From the NCBI GenBank assembly GCA_017308475.1, contig JAFKEU010000007.1:1-64000 (forward strand): a stretch of DNA of 64,000 nucleotides, read 5' to 3'. Shown here in pieces: positions 27,089 through 35,118 of this stretch; position 1 is the first letter of the stretch; every line of letters begins with the position of its first letter. Position numbers and translations under genes: made by a program. Source of the stretch: Alphaproteobacteria bacterium. Its GTDB lineage: Bacteria > Pseudomonadota > Alphaproteobacteria > Micropepsales > Micropepsaceae. The notes below the pieces were generated by a model that was not told the DNA's origin, searched no databases, and was given only the letters and a program-made list of their open reading frames with translations.

Positions 27089-27117
27089 TTGCAGGAGAAC
27101 CTTCTTGCGCCTATAAG
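27089..27117 (+). promoter_or_regulatory. Sigma-70-type promoter of pyrB
   Basis: TTGCAG (27089-27094), a 17-base spacer and TATAAG (27112-27117). The start site should fall around 27124, only a few bases before the pyrB ATG at 27128, and no ribosome-binding site precedes that ATG. The pyrB mRNA may therefore be leaderless. Confidence 0.55.
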
Positions 27118-27127
27118 CCCGGCTTTA

Positions 27128-28093
27128 ATGACATCGCAGCCCGCCGCCCCCCTGCTTTCATCCAGCCATCTGCTGGGAATCGAGGGGCTTTCCCCCGCCG
27201 AGATCATCGCCCTGCTCGACCTGGCGCAGACCTATGTGGTCCAGGGCCGCTCGGGCGACAAGAAGACCGGCCTGCTGAACGGCCGCACCCTGATCAACCT
27301 GTTCTTCGAAGCGTCCACCCGCACCCAGTCCAGCTTCGAGCTGGCCGGCAAGCGCCTGGGCGCCGATGTGCTGAACATGAGCGTGAAGACCAGCTCGGTC
27401 TCCAAGGGCGAGACGCTGATCGACACCGCCACTACCCTGAACGCCATGCGCCCCGACCTGCTTGTGGTCCGCCACCAGGATGCGGGTGCCGCCGAGCTCC
27501 TGTCGCGCAAGGTCGACTGCTGCGTCATCAATGCGGGCGACGGTGCCCATGAGCATCCCACCCAGGCGCTGCTGGACGCACTGACCATCCGGCGCAGGCT
27601 GGGCCGCTTCGAGGGGCTGGTGGTGGCGATCTGCGGCGACGTGCTGCACAGCCGGGTGGCGCGGTCGAATCTTCGCCTGCTTTCCATGATGGGCGCGCGG
27701 GTGCGCCTGGTGGCGCCCCGGACCCTGCTGCCGGCCCAGGCCGACCGCTTCGGCGTCGAGATATTCACCGACATGAAGACGGGCCTTGCGGGCGCCGACA
27801 TCGTGATGATGCTGCGGCTGCAACTGGAGCGCATGTCCGGCGCCTTTGTGCCGTCGGTGCGCGAATATTTCCGCTTCTATGGCCTGGACCGGCAGAAGCT
27901 GGCCTGGGCAAAGCCCGGCGCGCTGGTGATGCATCCGGGCCCGATGAACCGGGGCGTGGAGATCGCCTCCGACATCGCCGACGATGTCGAGGTCAGCCTG
28001 ATCTCCGAACAGGTGGAAATGGGTGTCGCCATCCGCATGGCGGTGCTGGACGCCCTCTCGAGGACCTTTCCGCGCGAGGGCCGCAACACATGA
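27128..28093 (+). CDS. pyrB: Aspartate carbamoyltransferase catalytic subunit
   Basis: Makes carbamoyl-aspartate from carbamoyl phosphate and aspartate, the first committed pyrimidine step. The carbamoyl-phosphate motif is [20 protein letters not shown], followed by [14 protein letters not shown] and [16 protein letters not shown] 27128 is chosen (321 aa); an upstream open extension begins inside the promoter. No pyrI gene is present. The next gene encodes a dihydroorotase-like protein without metal ligands, as found with class-A-type ATCases that need an inactive dihydroorotase partner. Confidence 0.94.
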   Translation: MTSQPAAPLLSSSHLLGIEGLSPAEIIALLDLAQTYVVQGRSGDKKTGLLNGRTLINLFFEASTRTQSSFELAGKRLGADVLNMSVKTSSVSKGETLIDTATTLNAMRPDLLVVRHQDAGAAELLSRKVDCCVINAGDGAHEHPTQALLDALTIRRRLGRFEGLVVAICGDVLHSRVARSNLRLLSMMGARVRLVAPRTLLPAQADRFGVEIFTDMKTGLAGADIVMMLRLQLERMSGAFVPSVREYFRFYGLDRQKLAWAKPGALVMHPGPMNRGVEIASDIADDVEVSLISEQVEMGVAIRMAVLDALSRTFPREGRNT

Positions 28094-29382
28094 TGCGACC
28101 TGTTGCCTTCCGTGGCTGCCGCCTGATCGATCCCGCCAGCGGGCTGGACGTCAAGGGCGGCCTTCTGGTGGAGAATGGCCGCATCGCCGATGTGGGCCCG
28201 CGCCTGTTCAACGATGCCGAACCCACCGACCCCGAAGTGATCGATGCACGGGGGCTGGTGCTGACGCCCGGGCTGATCGACGCGCGGGTATTCACCGGCG
28301 AGCCGGGCAGCGAGCATCGCGAGACGCTGGAATCGGCCAGCGCCGCGGCCGCCGCGGGTGGCATCACATCGATGGTGGTGATGCCCAATACCGATCCGGT
28401 GATCGACGAGCCTTCGCTGGTGGATTTCATCCTGCGCCGCGCCGCCGGTACCGCGAAGGTGCGCGTGCTGCCCTGCGGTGCCCTGACCAAGGGCCTGAAG
28501 GGCGAGGTGATGACGGAAGTCGGCCTGATGCGCGAAGCCGGAGCGGTGGCATTCAGCGATGCCGACCGCACGGTTTCCAATGCCCGGGTGCTGAGCCGGG
28601 CGCTGGCTTACGCCGCCAATTTCAATGCGCTGGTGCTGGGCCATGCCGAAGACCCCGAACTGACGGCAGGCGCCTCTGCCACCGAGGGCGAATTCGCCAC
28701 CCGCCTGGGGCTTCCGGCGGCGCCCGCGCTTGCCGAAGCGATGATCGTGGCGCGCGACATCGCCCTGGTCGAGTTGACCGGCGCGCGCTATCACTTCGGC
28801 CAGATTTCGACCCGCGCGAGCCTTCAGATCATCGCAGCCGCCAAGGCCCGCGGCTTGCCGGTGACCTGCGGGGTCAGCGCGCATCACCTGTCGCTGAACG
28901 AACTCGATGTCGGCGCCTATCTCACCTTCCGCAAGGTGCGCCCGCCGCTGCGCAGCGAAGACGACCGTGCCGCGATGGTGGAAGGCGTGGCCAGCGGCAC
29001 CATCGACATCATCGTCTCCAGCCATGAGCCACAGGGCGCCGACACCAAGCGCCAGCCCTTCGCAGCCGCGGCTGCAGGCTCGGTGGGGCTCGAGACACTT
29101 TTGCCGGCCACGCTGGCCCCGGCCCATGACGGGCAGGTTTCGCTGATGCGCGCGCTGGACGCGCTGACCGCCGCGCCGGCACGCATCTTCAGGCTGCAGG
29201 GCGGTACACTGGCGAAAGGAGCGCCTGCCGACCTGACGCTGATGGACCTGGACGAACCCTTCCAGGTCGATGCCGAGAAGCTGCATAGCCGCGCCCGCAA
29301 CACCGCGTTCGAGGGGCGGAAATTCCAGGGCCGGGCAAAGATGACCTTCGTCGGCGGCGCCTGCGTCTACGACGGACGATGA
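28090..29382 (+). CDS. Dihydroorotase-like protein lacking metal ligands (PyrC'/PyrX type)
   Basis: An amidohydrolase-fold relative of class I dihydroorotase, overlapping pyrB by 4 nt. The usual DxHxH zinc motif is replaced by Asp64-Ala-Arg66-Val-Phe68. The His of the YHxxHVST segment is Gln238, and the TDHAPH motif reads SSHEPQ (Ser311 for the metal Asp). Other landmarks ([42 protein letters not shown]) are kept. It is therefore probably not catalytic. In Pseudomonas an inactive homologue (PyrC') is required for aspartate carbamoyltransferase assembly, and the coupling to pyrB suggests the same here. A true dihydroorotase should be encoded elsewhere. 430 aa. Confidence 0.85.
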   Translation: MMRPVAFRGCRLIDPASGLDVKGGLLVENGRIADVGPRLFNDAEPTDPEVIDARGLVLTPGLIDARVFTGEPGSEHRETLESASAAAAAGGITSMVVMPNTDPVIDEPSLVDFILRRAAGTAKVRVLPCGALTKGLKGEVMTEVGLMREAGAVAFSDADRTVSNARVLSRALAYAANFNALVLGHAEDPELTAGASATEGEFATRLGLPAAPALAEAMIVARDIALVELTGARYHFGQISTRASLQIIAAAKARGLPVTCGVSAHHLSLNELDVGAYLTFRKVRPPLRSEDDRAAMVEGVASGTIDIIVSSHEPQGADTKRQPFAAAAAGSVGLETLLPATLAPAHDGQVSLMRALDALTAAPARIFRLQGGTLAKGAPADLTLMDLDEPFQVDAEKLHSRARNTAFEGRKFQGRAKMTFVGGACVYDGR

Positions 29383-29594
29383 TGGACGGGCTGACGCTCT
29401 TCGGCCTTGCCGCCGTCAGTCTGATGCTTCTCACTTACGCGCTTGAACCACGCAGCCCGTGGTTCATCCTGGCCTTCGCCTTTTCCTGCTGGCTTGGTTC
29501 GGCCTATGGCTTCCTGCAGGGAGCCTGGCCCTTCGGCGTGGTGGAAGCGATATGGGGCCTGGTGGCCCTGCGCCGCTGGTGGAAAACCCGCTGA
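29379..29594 (+). CDS. Small two- to three-helix membrane protein
   Basis: 71 residues, nearly all hydrophobic: an N-terminal helix (TLFGLAAVSLMLLTYALE), then WFILAFAFSCWLGSAYGFLQ and WPFGVVEAIWGLVALRRWW. The ATG overlaps the stop of the preceding gene (ATGATGG); a second ATG at 29382 is possible. I recognise similar proteins in other alphaproteobacteria but know no function. It lies between pyrimidine and phospholipid genes and is read through to plsY. Confidence 0.7.
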   Translation: MMDGLTLFGLAAVSLMLLTYALEPRSPWFILAFAFSCWLGSAYGFLQGAWPFGVVEAIWGLVALRRWWKTR

Positions 29595-29616
29595 AACCCT
29601 GCCATCGTGCCGGCCC

Positions 29617-30237
29617 ATGACCGGACTGAGTCTCCTTCAGGCCCTGCTGCTCGGCTATCTGCTGGGATCGGTGCCCTTTGGCCTGTTCTTCACCCGCCTG
29701 TCGGGCGCGGGCGATATTCGTGACATCGGCAGCGGCAATATCGGCGCCACCAATGTGCTGCGCACCGGCAAGAAATGGGCGGCAGCGGCAACATTGCTGT
29801 GCGACGGGGCCAAGGGCGCGGCGGCGGTGCTGATCGCGCGCGCCGCGATGCCGCCGGGGGCGGAGATTTTCGCCGCGCTGGGCGCGGTACTCGGGCATCT
29901 GTTTCCCGTATGGCTGCGCTTCAGGGGCGGCAAGGGCGTGGCGACCTTCCTGGGCGTGTGCCTGGCGCTTTATTGGCCGGTGGGATTGCTGGTGCCGGCG
30001 ATCTGGCTGGGCGCGGCCTTGCTCTGGCGCATCTCATCCCTGTCGGCGCTGATTGCCATCGCGCTGTCGCCGATGCTTTTTCTTCTGTTTCACCGCGACG
30101 GCTATGCCGCGCTGGCGCTGCTGTTGTCGGCGCTGATCTATTACATGCACCGCGATAACATCCGCCGGCTTATCAGGGGCGAGGAGCCGCGTATTGGCGC
30201 CAGATCGAAAAGCGCCAATGCCAATGGTACTCACTGA
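29617..30237 (+). CDS. plsY: Acyl-phosphate:glycerol-3-phosphate acyltransferase
   Basis: Integral membrane enzyme making lysophosphatidic acid from acyl phosphate, the first step of phospholipid synthesis. It contains the three conserved PlsY motifs: GSVPFGLFFTRLSGAGDIRD with GSGNIGATNVLR, then GHLFPVWLRFRGGKGVATFLG, and the C-terminal YYMHRDNIRRLIRGEE. 206 aa from ATG 29617. The end overlaps the start of dprA by about 20 nt. Confidence 0.95.
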   Translation: MTGLSLLQALLLGYLLGSVPFGLFFTRLSGAGDIRDIGSGNIGATNVLRTGKKWAAAATLLCDGAKGAAAVLIARAAMPPGAEIFAALGAVLGHLFPVWLRFRGGKGVATFLGVCLALYWPVGLLVPAIWLGAALLWRISSLSALIAIALSPMLFLLFHRDGYAALALLLSALIYYMHRDNIRRLIRGEEPRIGARSKSANANGTH

Positions 30238-31320
30238 ACGCGAAAGGCTGGACTGGCTGCGGCTGGCGCGCACCGACCATGTCGGGCCCGTCACCTTCGC
30301 CGGACTGATCGCCCGCTTCGGCTCGGCCGGCGCGGCGCTGGAAAGGATACCGGGCATGGCCCGGCGCGGGGGCAGCAGGCAATTCGTGCTGCCCGACGAA
30401 GGCGCCATCGCCGCCGAACTGGAGCGCTGAATGCACTGGGCGCCCGGCTGATCGCATCCTGCGAGCCGGAATTTCCGCAAGGGCTTGCCGCGCTCGATCC
30501 TCCTCCGCCCGTCATAAGCGTGCTGGGTCATCCCCATCTGCTGAAAAAGGAGATGGTTGCCATCGTGGGTGCGCGCAATGCCAGCGCACTGGCGCGAAAA
30601 TTCACCGATACGCTGGCGCGCGAGCTGGGCTTTGCCGGGCTTGTCGTGGTGTCGGGCTTGGCACGCGGCATCGACGCGGCAGCGCATGAGGCCGCGCTGG
30701 CCGTGGGCACGGTGGCGGTCGTGGCCGGCGGCCTGGACGTGATCTATCCGCCGGAGAATGAGCGGCTTTACGGCGCCATCCGCGAACAGGGCGTGATCGT
30801 CTCGGAAATGCCGCCCGGCGAAGCGCCCCAGGCACGCCACTTCCCGCGCCGCAACCGGCTGATCAGCGGCATGGCGCGCGGCGTGGTGGTGGTGGAGGCG
30901 GCCGAACGCTCCGGCTCTCTCATCACCGCCAACTATGCGCTGGAACAGGGCCGGGAGATTTTCGCCGTGCCGGGCTCGCCGCTCGATCCGCGCGCCAGGG
31001 GCCCCAACCGGCTGATCCGCGATGGCGCCACCCTGACGGAAAGCGCAGAGGATGTGCTGGCAGTGCTGAGGCCCATGCTTGGCAGCGATTTTCACGAGCC
31101 CGCCCATGAGATGTCTCAGCCGCCCGCAAGCATTTCGGATGCGGAGGCTGACCGCGTCCGCGCCGCGGTCGAGGAAGCGCTGGGCCCGGCGCCGGTCGAG
31201 ATCGACGAACTGATCCGCCAGCTGGGGGCGCCGGCGGGCGCGGTGCTGACGGTCATTCTGGAAATGGAGTTGGCCGGGCGCTGCGTGCGGCTTCCCGGAA
31301 ACCGAGTGTCATGGTCTTGA
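30218..31320 (+). pseudogene. dprA: DNA processing protein DprA, broken by a one-base frameshift
   Basis: DprA protects incoming single-stranded DNA and loads RecA during transformation. The N-terminal SAM-like part (ERERLDWLRLARTDHVGPVT) runs in one frame to the TGA at 30428-30430. The rest, including VAIVGARNASALARKFTDTL, VVSGLARGID, HFPRRNRLISG and the C-terminal winged helix, continues in the -1 frame from about 30424 to 31320. Adding one base after 30424 restores ELEALNALGARLIASCEPEF, exactly what the family has there. No slippery heptamer is present, so this is a mutation or a sequencing/assembly error. Apart from this the gene is undecayed. Possible starts are ATG 30218 or 30224, inside the end of plsY. 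Confidence 0.88.
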
Positions 31321-31368
31321 CCGCGCCGCCGGGTTAGCCTTCCCCAACAACAAACTGGGAGGCATTTC

Positions 31369-31944
31369 ATGGCAGACACGATGATTGCGAATCCGGCGCC
31401 GCTTGGCCTGGCGGGTTTCGGGCTTACCACCGTATTGCTCAGTTGCGTGAATGCGGGGCTTCTGCCGGCGGGCGGCGAGCCGGTGGTGATTCCGCTGGCG
31501 ATGGCCTTTGGCGGCACCGCCCAGATGATTGCCGGAATCATGGAGTTCAAGGCCGGCAACGTATTCGGCGCCACCGCCTTCACCAGCTATGGCGCGTTCT
31601 GGTGGTGGTTCGCGCTGCTGCTGATCCTGGGCGACAATCATCTGCTGGACCTGTCGGGCGCGGGCAGCGCGGTGGGCGTATGCCTTCTGTTGTGGGGTGT
31701 CTTCACCCTGGGCCTGTGGGTCAGCACCTTCCGGCTGACGCGGCTGGTCTTCGCCATCTTCCTGACGCTGTGGATCGCCTTCTTCCTGCTGGGCGGCGGC
31801 GCGGTACTGGCCAATCCGGCCCTGCATGCTGCCGGTGGATGGGTGGGTCTGGTCTGCGGAGCGCTGGCGCTTTACGGCAGCTTCGCCCTTGTGGCCAATG
31901 CCACTTTCGGCCGGGAAGTGGTGCCGGTGGGAACCCGGAGCTAA
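31369..31944 (+). CDS. satP: Acetate uptake transporter (GPR1/FUN34/YaaH family)
   Basis: Six-helix acetate/succinate permease. The family signature NPAPLGLAGFGLTTVLLS is at residues 9-26, with MAFGGTAQMIAGIMEFKAGN and FTSYGAFWWWFALLLI following. 191 aa. A clean GGGAGG ribosome-binding site lies just before the ATG. It sits between dprA and topA, which are usually adjacent in alphaproteobacteria, so it looks like an insertion into the block. The stop overlaps the convergent small gene by 4 nt. The symbol is by family and the substrate is not proven. Confidence 0.88.
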   Translation: MADTMIANPAPLGLAGFGLTTVLLSCVNAGLLPAGGEPVVIPLAMAFGGTAQMIAGIMEFKAGNVFGATAFTSYGAFWWWFALLLILGDNHLLDLSGAGSAVGVCLLLWGVFTLGLWVSTFRLTRLVFAIFLTLWIAFFLLGGGAVLANPALHAAGGWVGLVCGALALYGSFALVANATFGREVVPVGTRS

Positions 31945-32198
31945 CCGTGGGTCGCCTGGGGCCCCGACAGGTCCCGGGCGACCATCCGCGTTTCCACCCT
32001 GGCCAGTTCCAGGAGATGAGCCAGTACTCCCAGACCGTGGGCTTGCGCAATTTTGCGCATATTTTCCAGCAGGTCGCCCATATAGAGCACGGACTCGGCC
32101 GGGGAAACCGCCGTCTGCGCCAGGGATGGCGCGGAAAGTTCGGGGTTTTGCTGGGGAGGGCTCATTACGGATTTTGAAAGCGTTTGCGGATTAACCAT
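31941..32198 (-). CDS. Small conserved alphaproteobacterial protein
   Basis: 85 residues from ATG 32198 (ATGGTTAAT); ATG 32165 is an alternative. The N-terminal half is Ser/Pro/Gln-rich and probably disordered. The C-terminal half, ESVLYMGDLLENMRKIAQAH then GLGVLAHLLELARVETR, is two amphipathic helices of a kind I recall from many small alphaproteobacterial proteins with no assigned role. It faces topA and converges with satP. The region in front of it has TTAACC, the core of a CtrA-type half-site, but a single half-site is weak evidence. Confidence 0.6.
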   Translation of the reverse strand: MVNPQTLSKSVMSPPQQNPELSAPSLAQTAVSPAESVLYMGDLLENMRKIAQAHGLGVLAHLLELARVETRMVARDLSGPQATHG

Positions 32199-32295
32199 AC
32201 GCAAGACCCGGCCGGAATACAACCGTAAGTTATATGTGGCGCCGATATTTTGCGAATTATCAACTACAGGTTATGTCCATCCGCCAGGGCTGGCG

Positions 32296-32322
32296 TTGAC
32301 AGCGCCCCGAGCCTGCTATCAA
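32296..32322 (+). promoter_or_regulatory. topA: Possible topA promoter
   Basis: A consensus TTGACA (32296-32301) is followed after 15 bases by TATCAA (32317-32322). The spacer is shorter than the usual 17, so strength is uncertain. Transcription would start near 32330, giving a leader of about 110 nt before topA. Confidence 0.4.
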
Positions 32323-32439
32323 GGTCCGGCCCCATTCGGCGGCAAAGGCCGAATCCGGGAAGTTCCACCCTTGCAGACCGGTCCGGCGTCCCCAGATAAG
32401 TCCCCGTCTTTTTTCCAAGAGTTAGGTCCAAATTCCTAA

Positions 32440-35115
32440 ATGAATGTTCTGATCGTCGAGTCCCCCGGCAAGGTCAAAGCCATCAACAAATATCTGGGTA
32501 GCGACTACAAGGTCCTGGCCAGCTTCGGACATATCCGCGACCTGCCCTCCAAGGACGGCTCGGTGAAGCCGGACGAGGACTTTTCCATGGTGTGGGATGT
32601 CGATGCCCGCGCCCAATCCAAGATCAAGGACATCGCAGCCGCCGTGAAGGGCGCCGACAAGCTGATCCTGGCCACCGACCCCGACCGCGAGGGCGAGGCG
32701 ATTTCCTGGCACATCCTGGAAGTGCTGAACGAGAAGAAGCTGCTGAAGGGCCTGCCGGTGGAGCGGGTGGCGTTCAACGCCATCACCAAATCCGCCGTCA
32801 CCGAGGCCATCCGGCACCCGCGCAAGATCGACCAGGACCTGGTGGAAGCCTATCTGGCGCGCCGTGCGCTCGACTATCTGGTGGGCTTCACCCTGTCTCC
32901 CGTCCTGTGGCGCAAGCTGCCGGGCGCCCGTTCCGCCGGCCGCGTGCAGAGCGTGGCGCTGCGCCTGATCGTGGAGCGCGAGCAGGAGATCGAGGCCTTC
33001 AGGGCCCAGGAATACTGGTCGATCGATACCGACCTGGCGGCCCAGGCCGGCAATTTCCAGGCCCGGCTGATCCAGCTGGACGGCAGGAAGATCGACAAAC
33101 TCTCGATTGCGAACAAGGACGATGCCGACCGCGCCGTGGCCGCAATCAACGCGCAAAACTTCAAGGTGGGCAGCGTCGAGGCCAAGCCGGTCAAGCGCAA
33201 CCCCTCCCCGCCCTTCAAGACCTCGACCCTGCAGCAGGAAGCGGCGCGCAAGCTGGGCTTCAACGCCAAGCGCACAATGCAGGTTGCCCAGGGGCTGTAT
33301 GAAGGCGTGGAGATCGGCGGCGATACCACGGGCCTGATCACCTATATGCGTACCGACGGCATCACCATGGTTTCGGAGGCCATCAACGAGGCCCGCGAGG
33401 TGATCGCATCGCGTTATGGCAAGCGTTACGTGCCCGGCTCTGCGCGCGTCTATGCCAACAACAACTCCACTGCCCAGGAAGCCCACGAAGCGGTGCGACC
33501 CACCAGCTTCGCGCGCACGCCCGAAGAGGTGGCCCGGTATCTCGATTCCGATGCGGCCAGGCTCTATGAGCTGATCTGGAAGCGCGCCGTCGCCAGCCAG
33601 ATGGAAAGTGCCGAACTGGAGCGGACCACCGTCGATGTGCTGTCGGCCGACGGCAAGATCACCTTGCGCGCGACCGGCACCGTCACCCTGTTCGACGGCT
33701 TCCTGACGCTCTACCTGGAAGGCAAGGACGACGAACTGGACGATGACGGCTCGCGCCTGCCCAAGCTGGAGGCCGGCGACGCCACCACGGTTGAAAAAAT
33801 CAATCCGGCCCAGCATTTCACCGAGCCGCCGCCGCGCTATTCTGAAGCCAGCCTGGTCAAGAAGCTGGAAGAGCTTGGCATCGGCCGGCCTTCGACTTAC
33901 GCATCCATCATTTCCACCCTGCGCGACCGCGCCTATGTGAAGATGGACCGCCAGCGCTTCATCCCGGAAGACAAGGGCCGCCTGGTCACCACCTTCCTGA
34001 ACAGCTTCTTCAAGCGCTATGTCGCCTACGATTTTACCGCCGACCTGGAAGAGAAGCTCGACGAGGTTTCGGCGGGCGCCCTGAACTACAAGCAGCTGCT
34101 GCGCGACTTCTGGGCCGAATTCTCGGCCTCGGTGGGCGAGACCAAGGAGCTGAAGCTCAGCCAGGTCATCGACGAACTGGACCATGTGCTGTCGCCACAC
34201 ATCTTTCCCGATCCGGGCGACGGCAGCGATCCGCGCAAATGCCCGGCCTGTGAAAATGGCCGGCTGAACCTGAAGCTGGGCCGTTTCGGCGCCTTTGTCG
34301 GCTGCACCAACTACCCCGACTGCAAATTCACCCGCCCCATCGGCGCGACCAGCGGCGAAGGCGATGCCGGGCCGGTGGATATCGGCGCAGACCCGGAGAC
34401 GGGCGAGAAGATCACCCTGCGTACCGGACGCTTCGGCCCCTACGTGCAGCTTGGCGAAGGCGACAAGCCCAAGCGCAGCGGCATTCCCAAGGGCACCGAC
34501 AAGAGCGATGTCGACCTGGAACTGGCGCTGAAGTTGCTGGCGCTGCCGCGCGAGGTGGGCCAGCATCCCGAGGACGGCAAGAAGATCACCGCCAATTTCG
34601 GCCGCTTTGGGCCTTATGTGGCGCATAACGGCATCTATGCCTCGCTGGATTCGCCCGAGGACGTGTTCGAGATCGGCCTGAACCGCGCCGTCACCCTGCT
34701 TGCCGAAAAGAAGGCCCGGGGACCTGGACGCCGCGGCGCGCAGACCCTGAAGGATCTGGGCGAGTCCGATGGCAAGCCCATCAAGGTGCTGAAGGGAAAG
34801 TTCGGCCCCTATGTCAGCGACGGCGATACCAACGCCACCCTGCCCGAAGGCACCGAGCCCGATGCGGTGACGATGGAACAGGCGCTGGCGCTGATCGCCG
34901 AACGCGCGGCGAAGGGCGGCAAAAAGCCGAAGAAGAAGGCTGCCGTGCCCAAAGCCGAAAAGAAGAAGACCGAAAAGGCGGAAAAGAAAGCCGCCCCCAG
35001 GAAGAAGGCAGCGCCGAAAAAAAAGGCGGCCGCCCAATCCCAATCCAAAAAGACCCAACCCAAAAAGAAGGCCGCCGGACCCAAGGCCAAAGAGCCAGAG
35101 CTGGCCGGCGAATAG
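32440..35115 (+). CDS. topA: DNA topoisomerase I
   Basis: Relaxes negative supercoils. The Toprim domain starts MNVLIVESPGKVKAINKYLG and has LATDPDREGEAISWH. The active-site Tyr302 is in LITYMRTDG. One four-Cys zinc ribbon starts at Cys601 (CPACENGRLNLKLGRFGAFV and GCTNYPDC). Three FGPY-type repeats follow (GRFGPYVQLGE, GRFGPYVAHNG, GKFGPYVSDG). The last 60 or so residues are a Lys/Ala/Pro-rich tail, similar in composition to the peptide at 21062. 891 aa. Confidence 0.97.
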   Translation: MNVLIVESPGKVKAINKYLGSDYKVLASFGHIRDLPSKDGSVKPDEDFSMVWDVDARAQSKIKDIAAAVKGADKLILATDPDREGEAISWHILEVLNEKKLLKGLPVERVAFNAITKSAVTEAIRHPRKIDQDLVEAYLARRALDYLVGFTLSPVLWRKLPGARSAGRVQSVALRLIVEREQEIEAFRAQEYWSIDTDLAAQAGNFQARLIQLDGRKIDKLSIANKDDADRAVAAINAQNFKVGSVEAKPVKRNPSPPFKTSTLQQEAARKLGFNAKRTMQVAQGLYEGVEIGGDTTGLITYMRTDGITMVSEAINEAREVIASRYGKRYVPGSARVYANNNSTAQEAHEAVRPTSFARTPEEVARYLDSDAARLYELIWKRAVASQMESAELERTTVDVLSADGKITLRATGTVTLFDGFLTLYLEGKDDELDDDGSRLPKLEAGDATTVEKINPAQHFTEPPPRYSEASLVKKLEELGIGRPSTYASIISTLRDRAYVKMDRQRFIPEDKGRLVTTFLNSFFKRYVAYDFTADLEEKLDEVSAGALNYKQLLRDFWAEFSASVGETKELKLSQVIDELDHVLSPHIFPDPGDGSDPRKCPACENGRLNLKLGRFGAFVGCTNYPDCKFTRPIGATSGEGDAGPVDIGADPETGEKITLRTGRFGPYVQLGEGDKPKRSGIPKGTDKSDVDLELALKLLALPREVGQHPEDGKKITANFGRFGPYVAHNGIYASLDSPEDVFEIGLNRAVTLLAEKKARGPGRRGAQTLKDLGESDGKPIKVLKGKFGPYVSDGDTNATLPEGTEPDAVTMEQALALIAERAAKGGKKPKKKAAVPKAEKKKTEKAEKKAAPRKKAAPKKKAAAQSQSKKTQPKKKAAGPKAKEPELAGE

Positions 35116-35118
35116 GAC

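Noticed and set aside
30415..30440. Programmed -1 frameshift in dprA
   Set aside because: There is no slippery heptamer or downstream pseudoknot, and dprA is a single-frame gene in other bacteria. A mutation or sequencing error is simpler.
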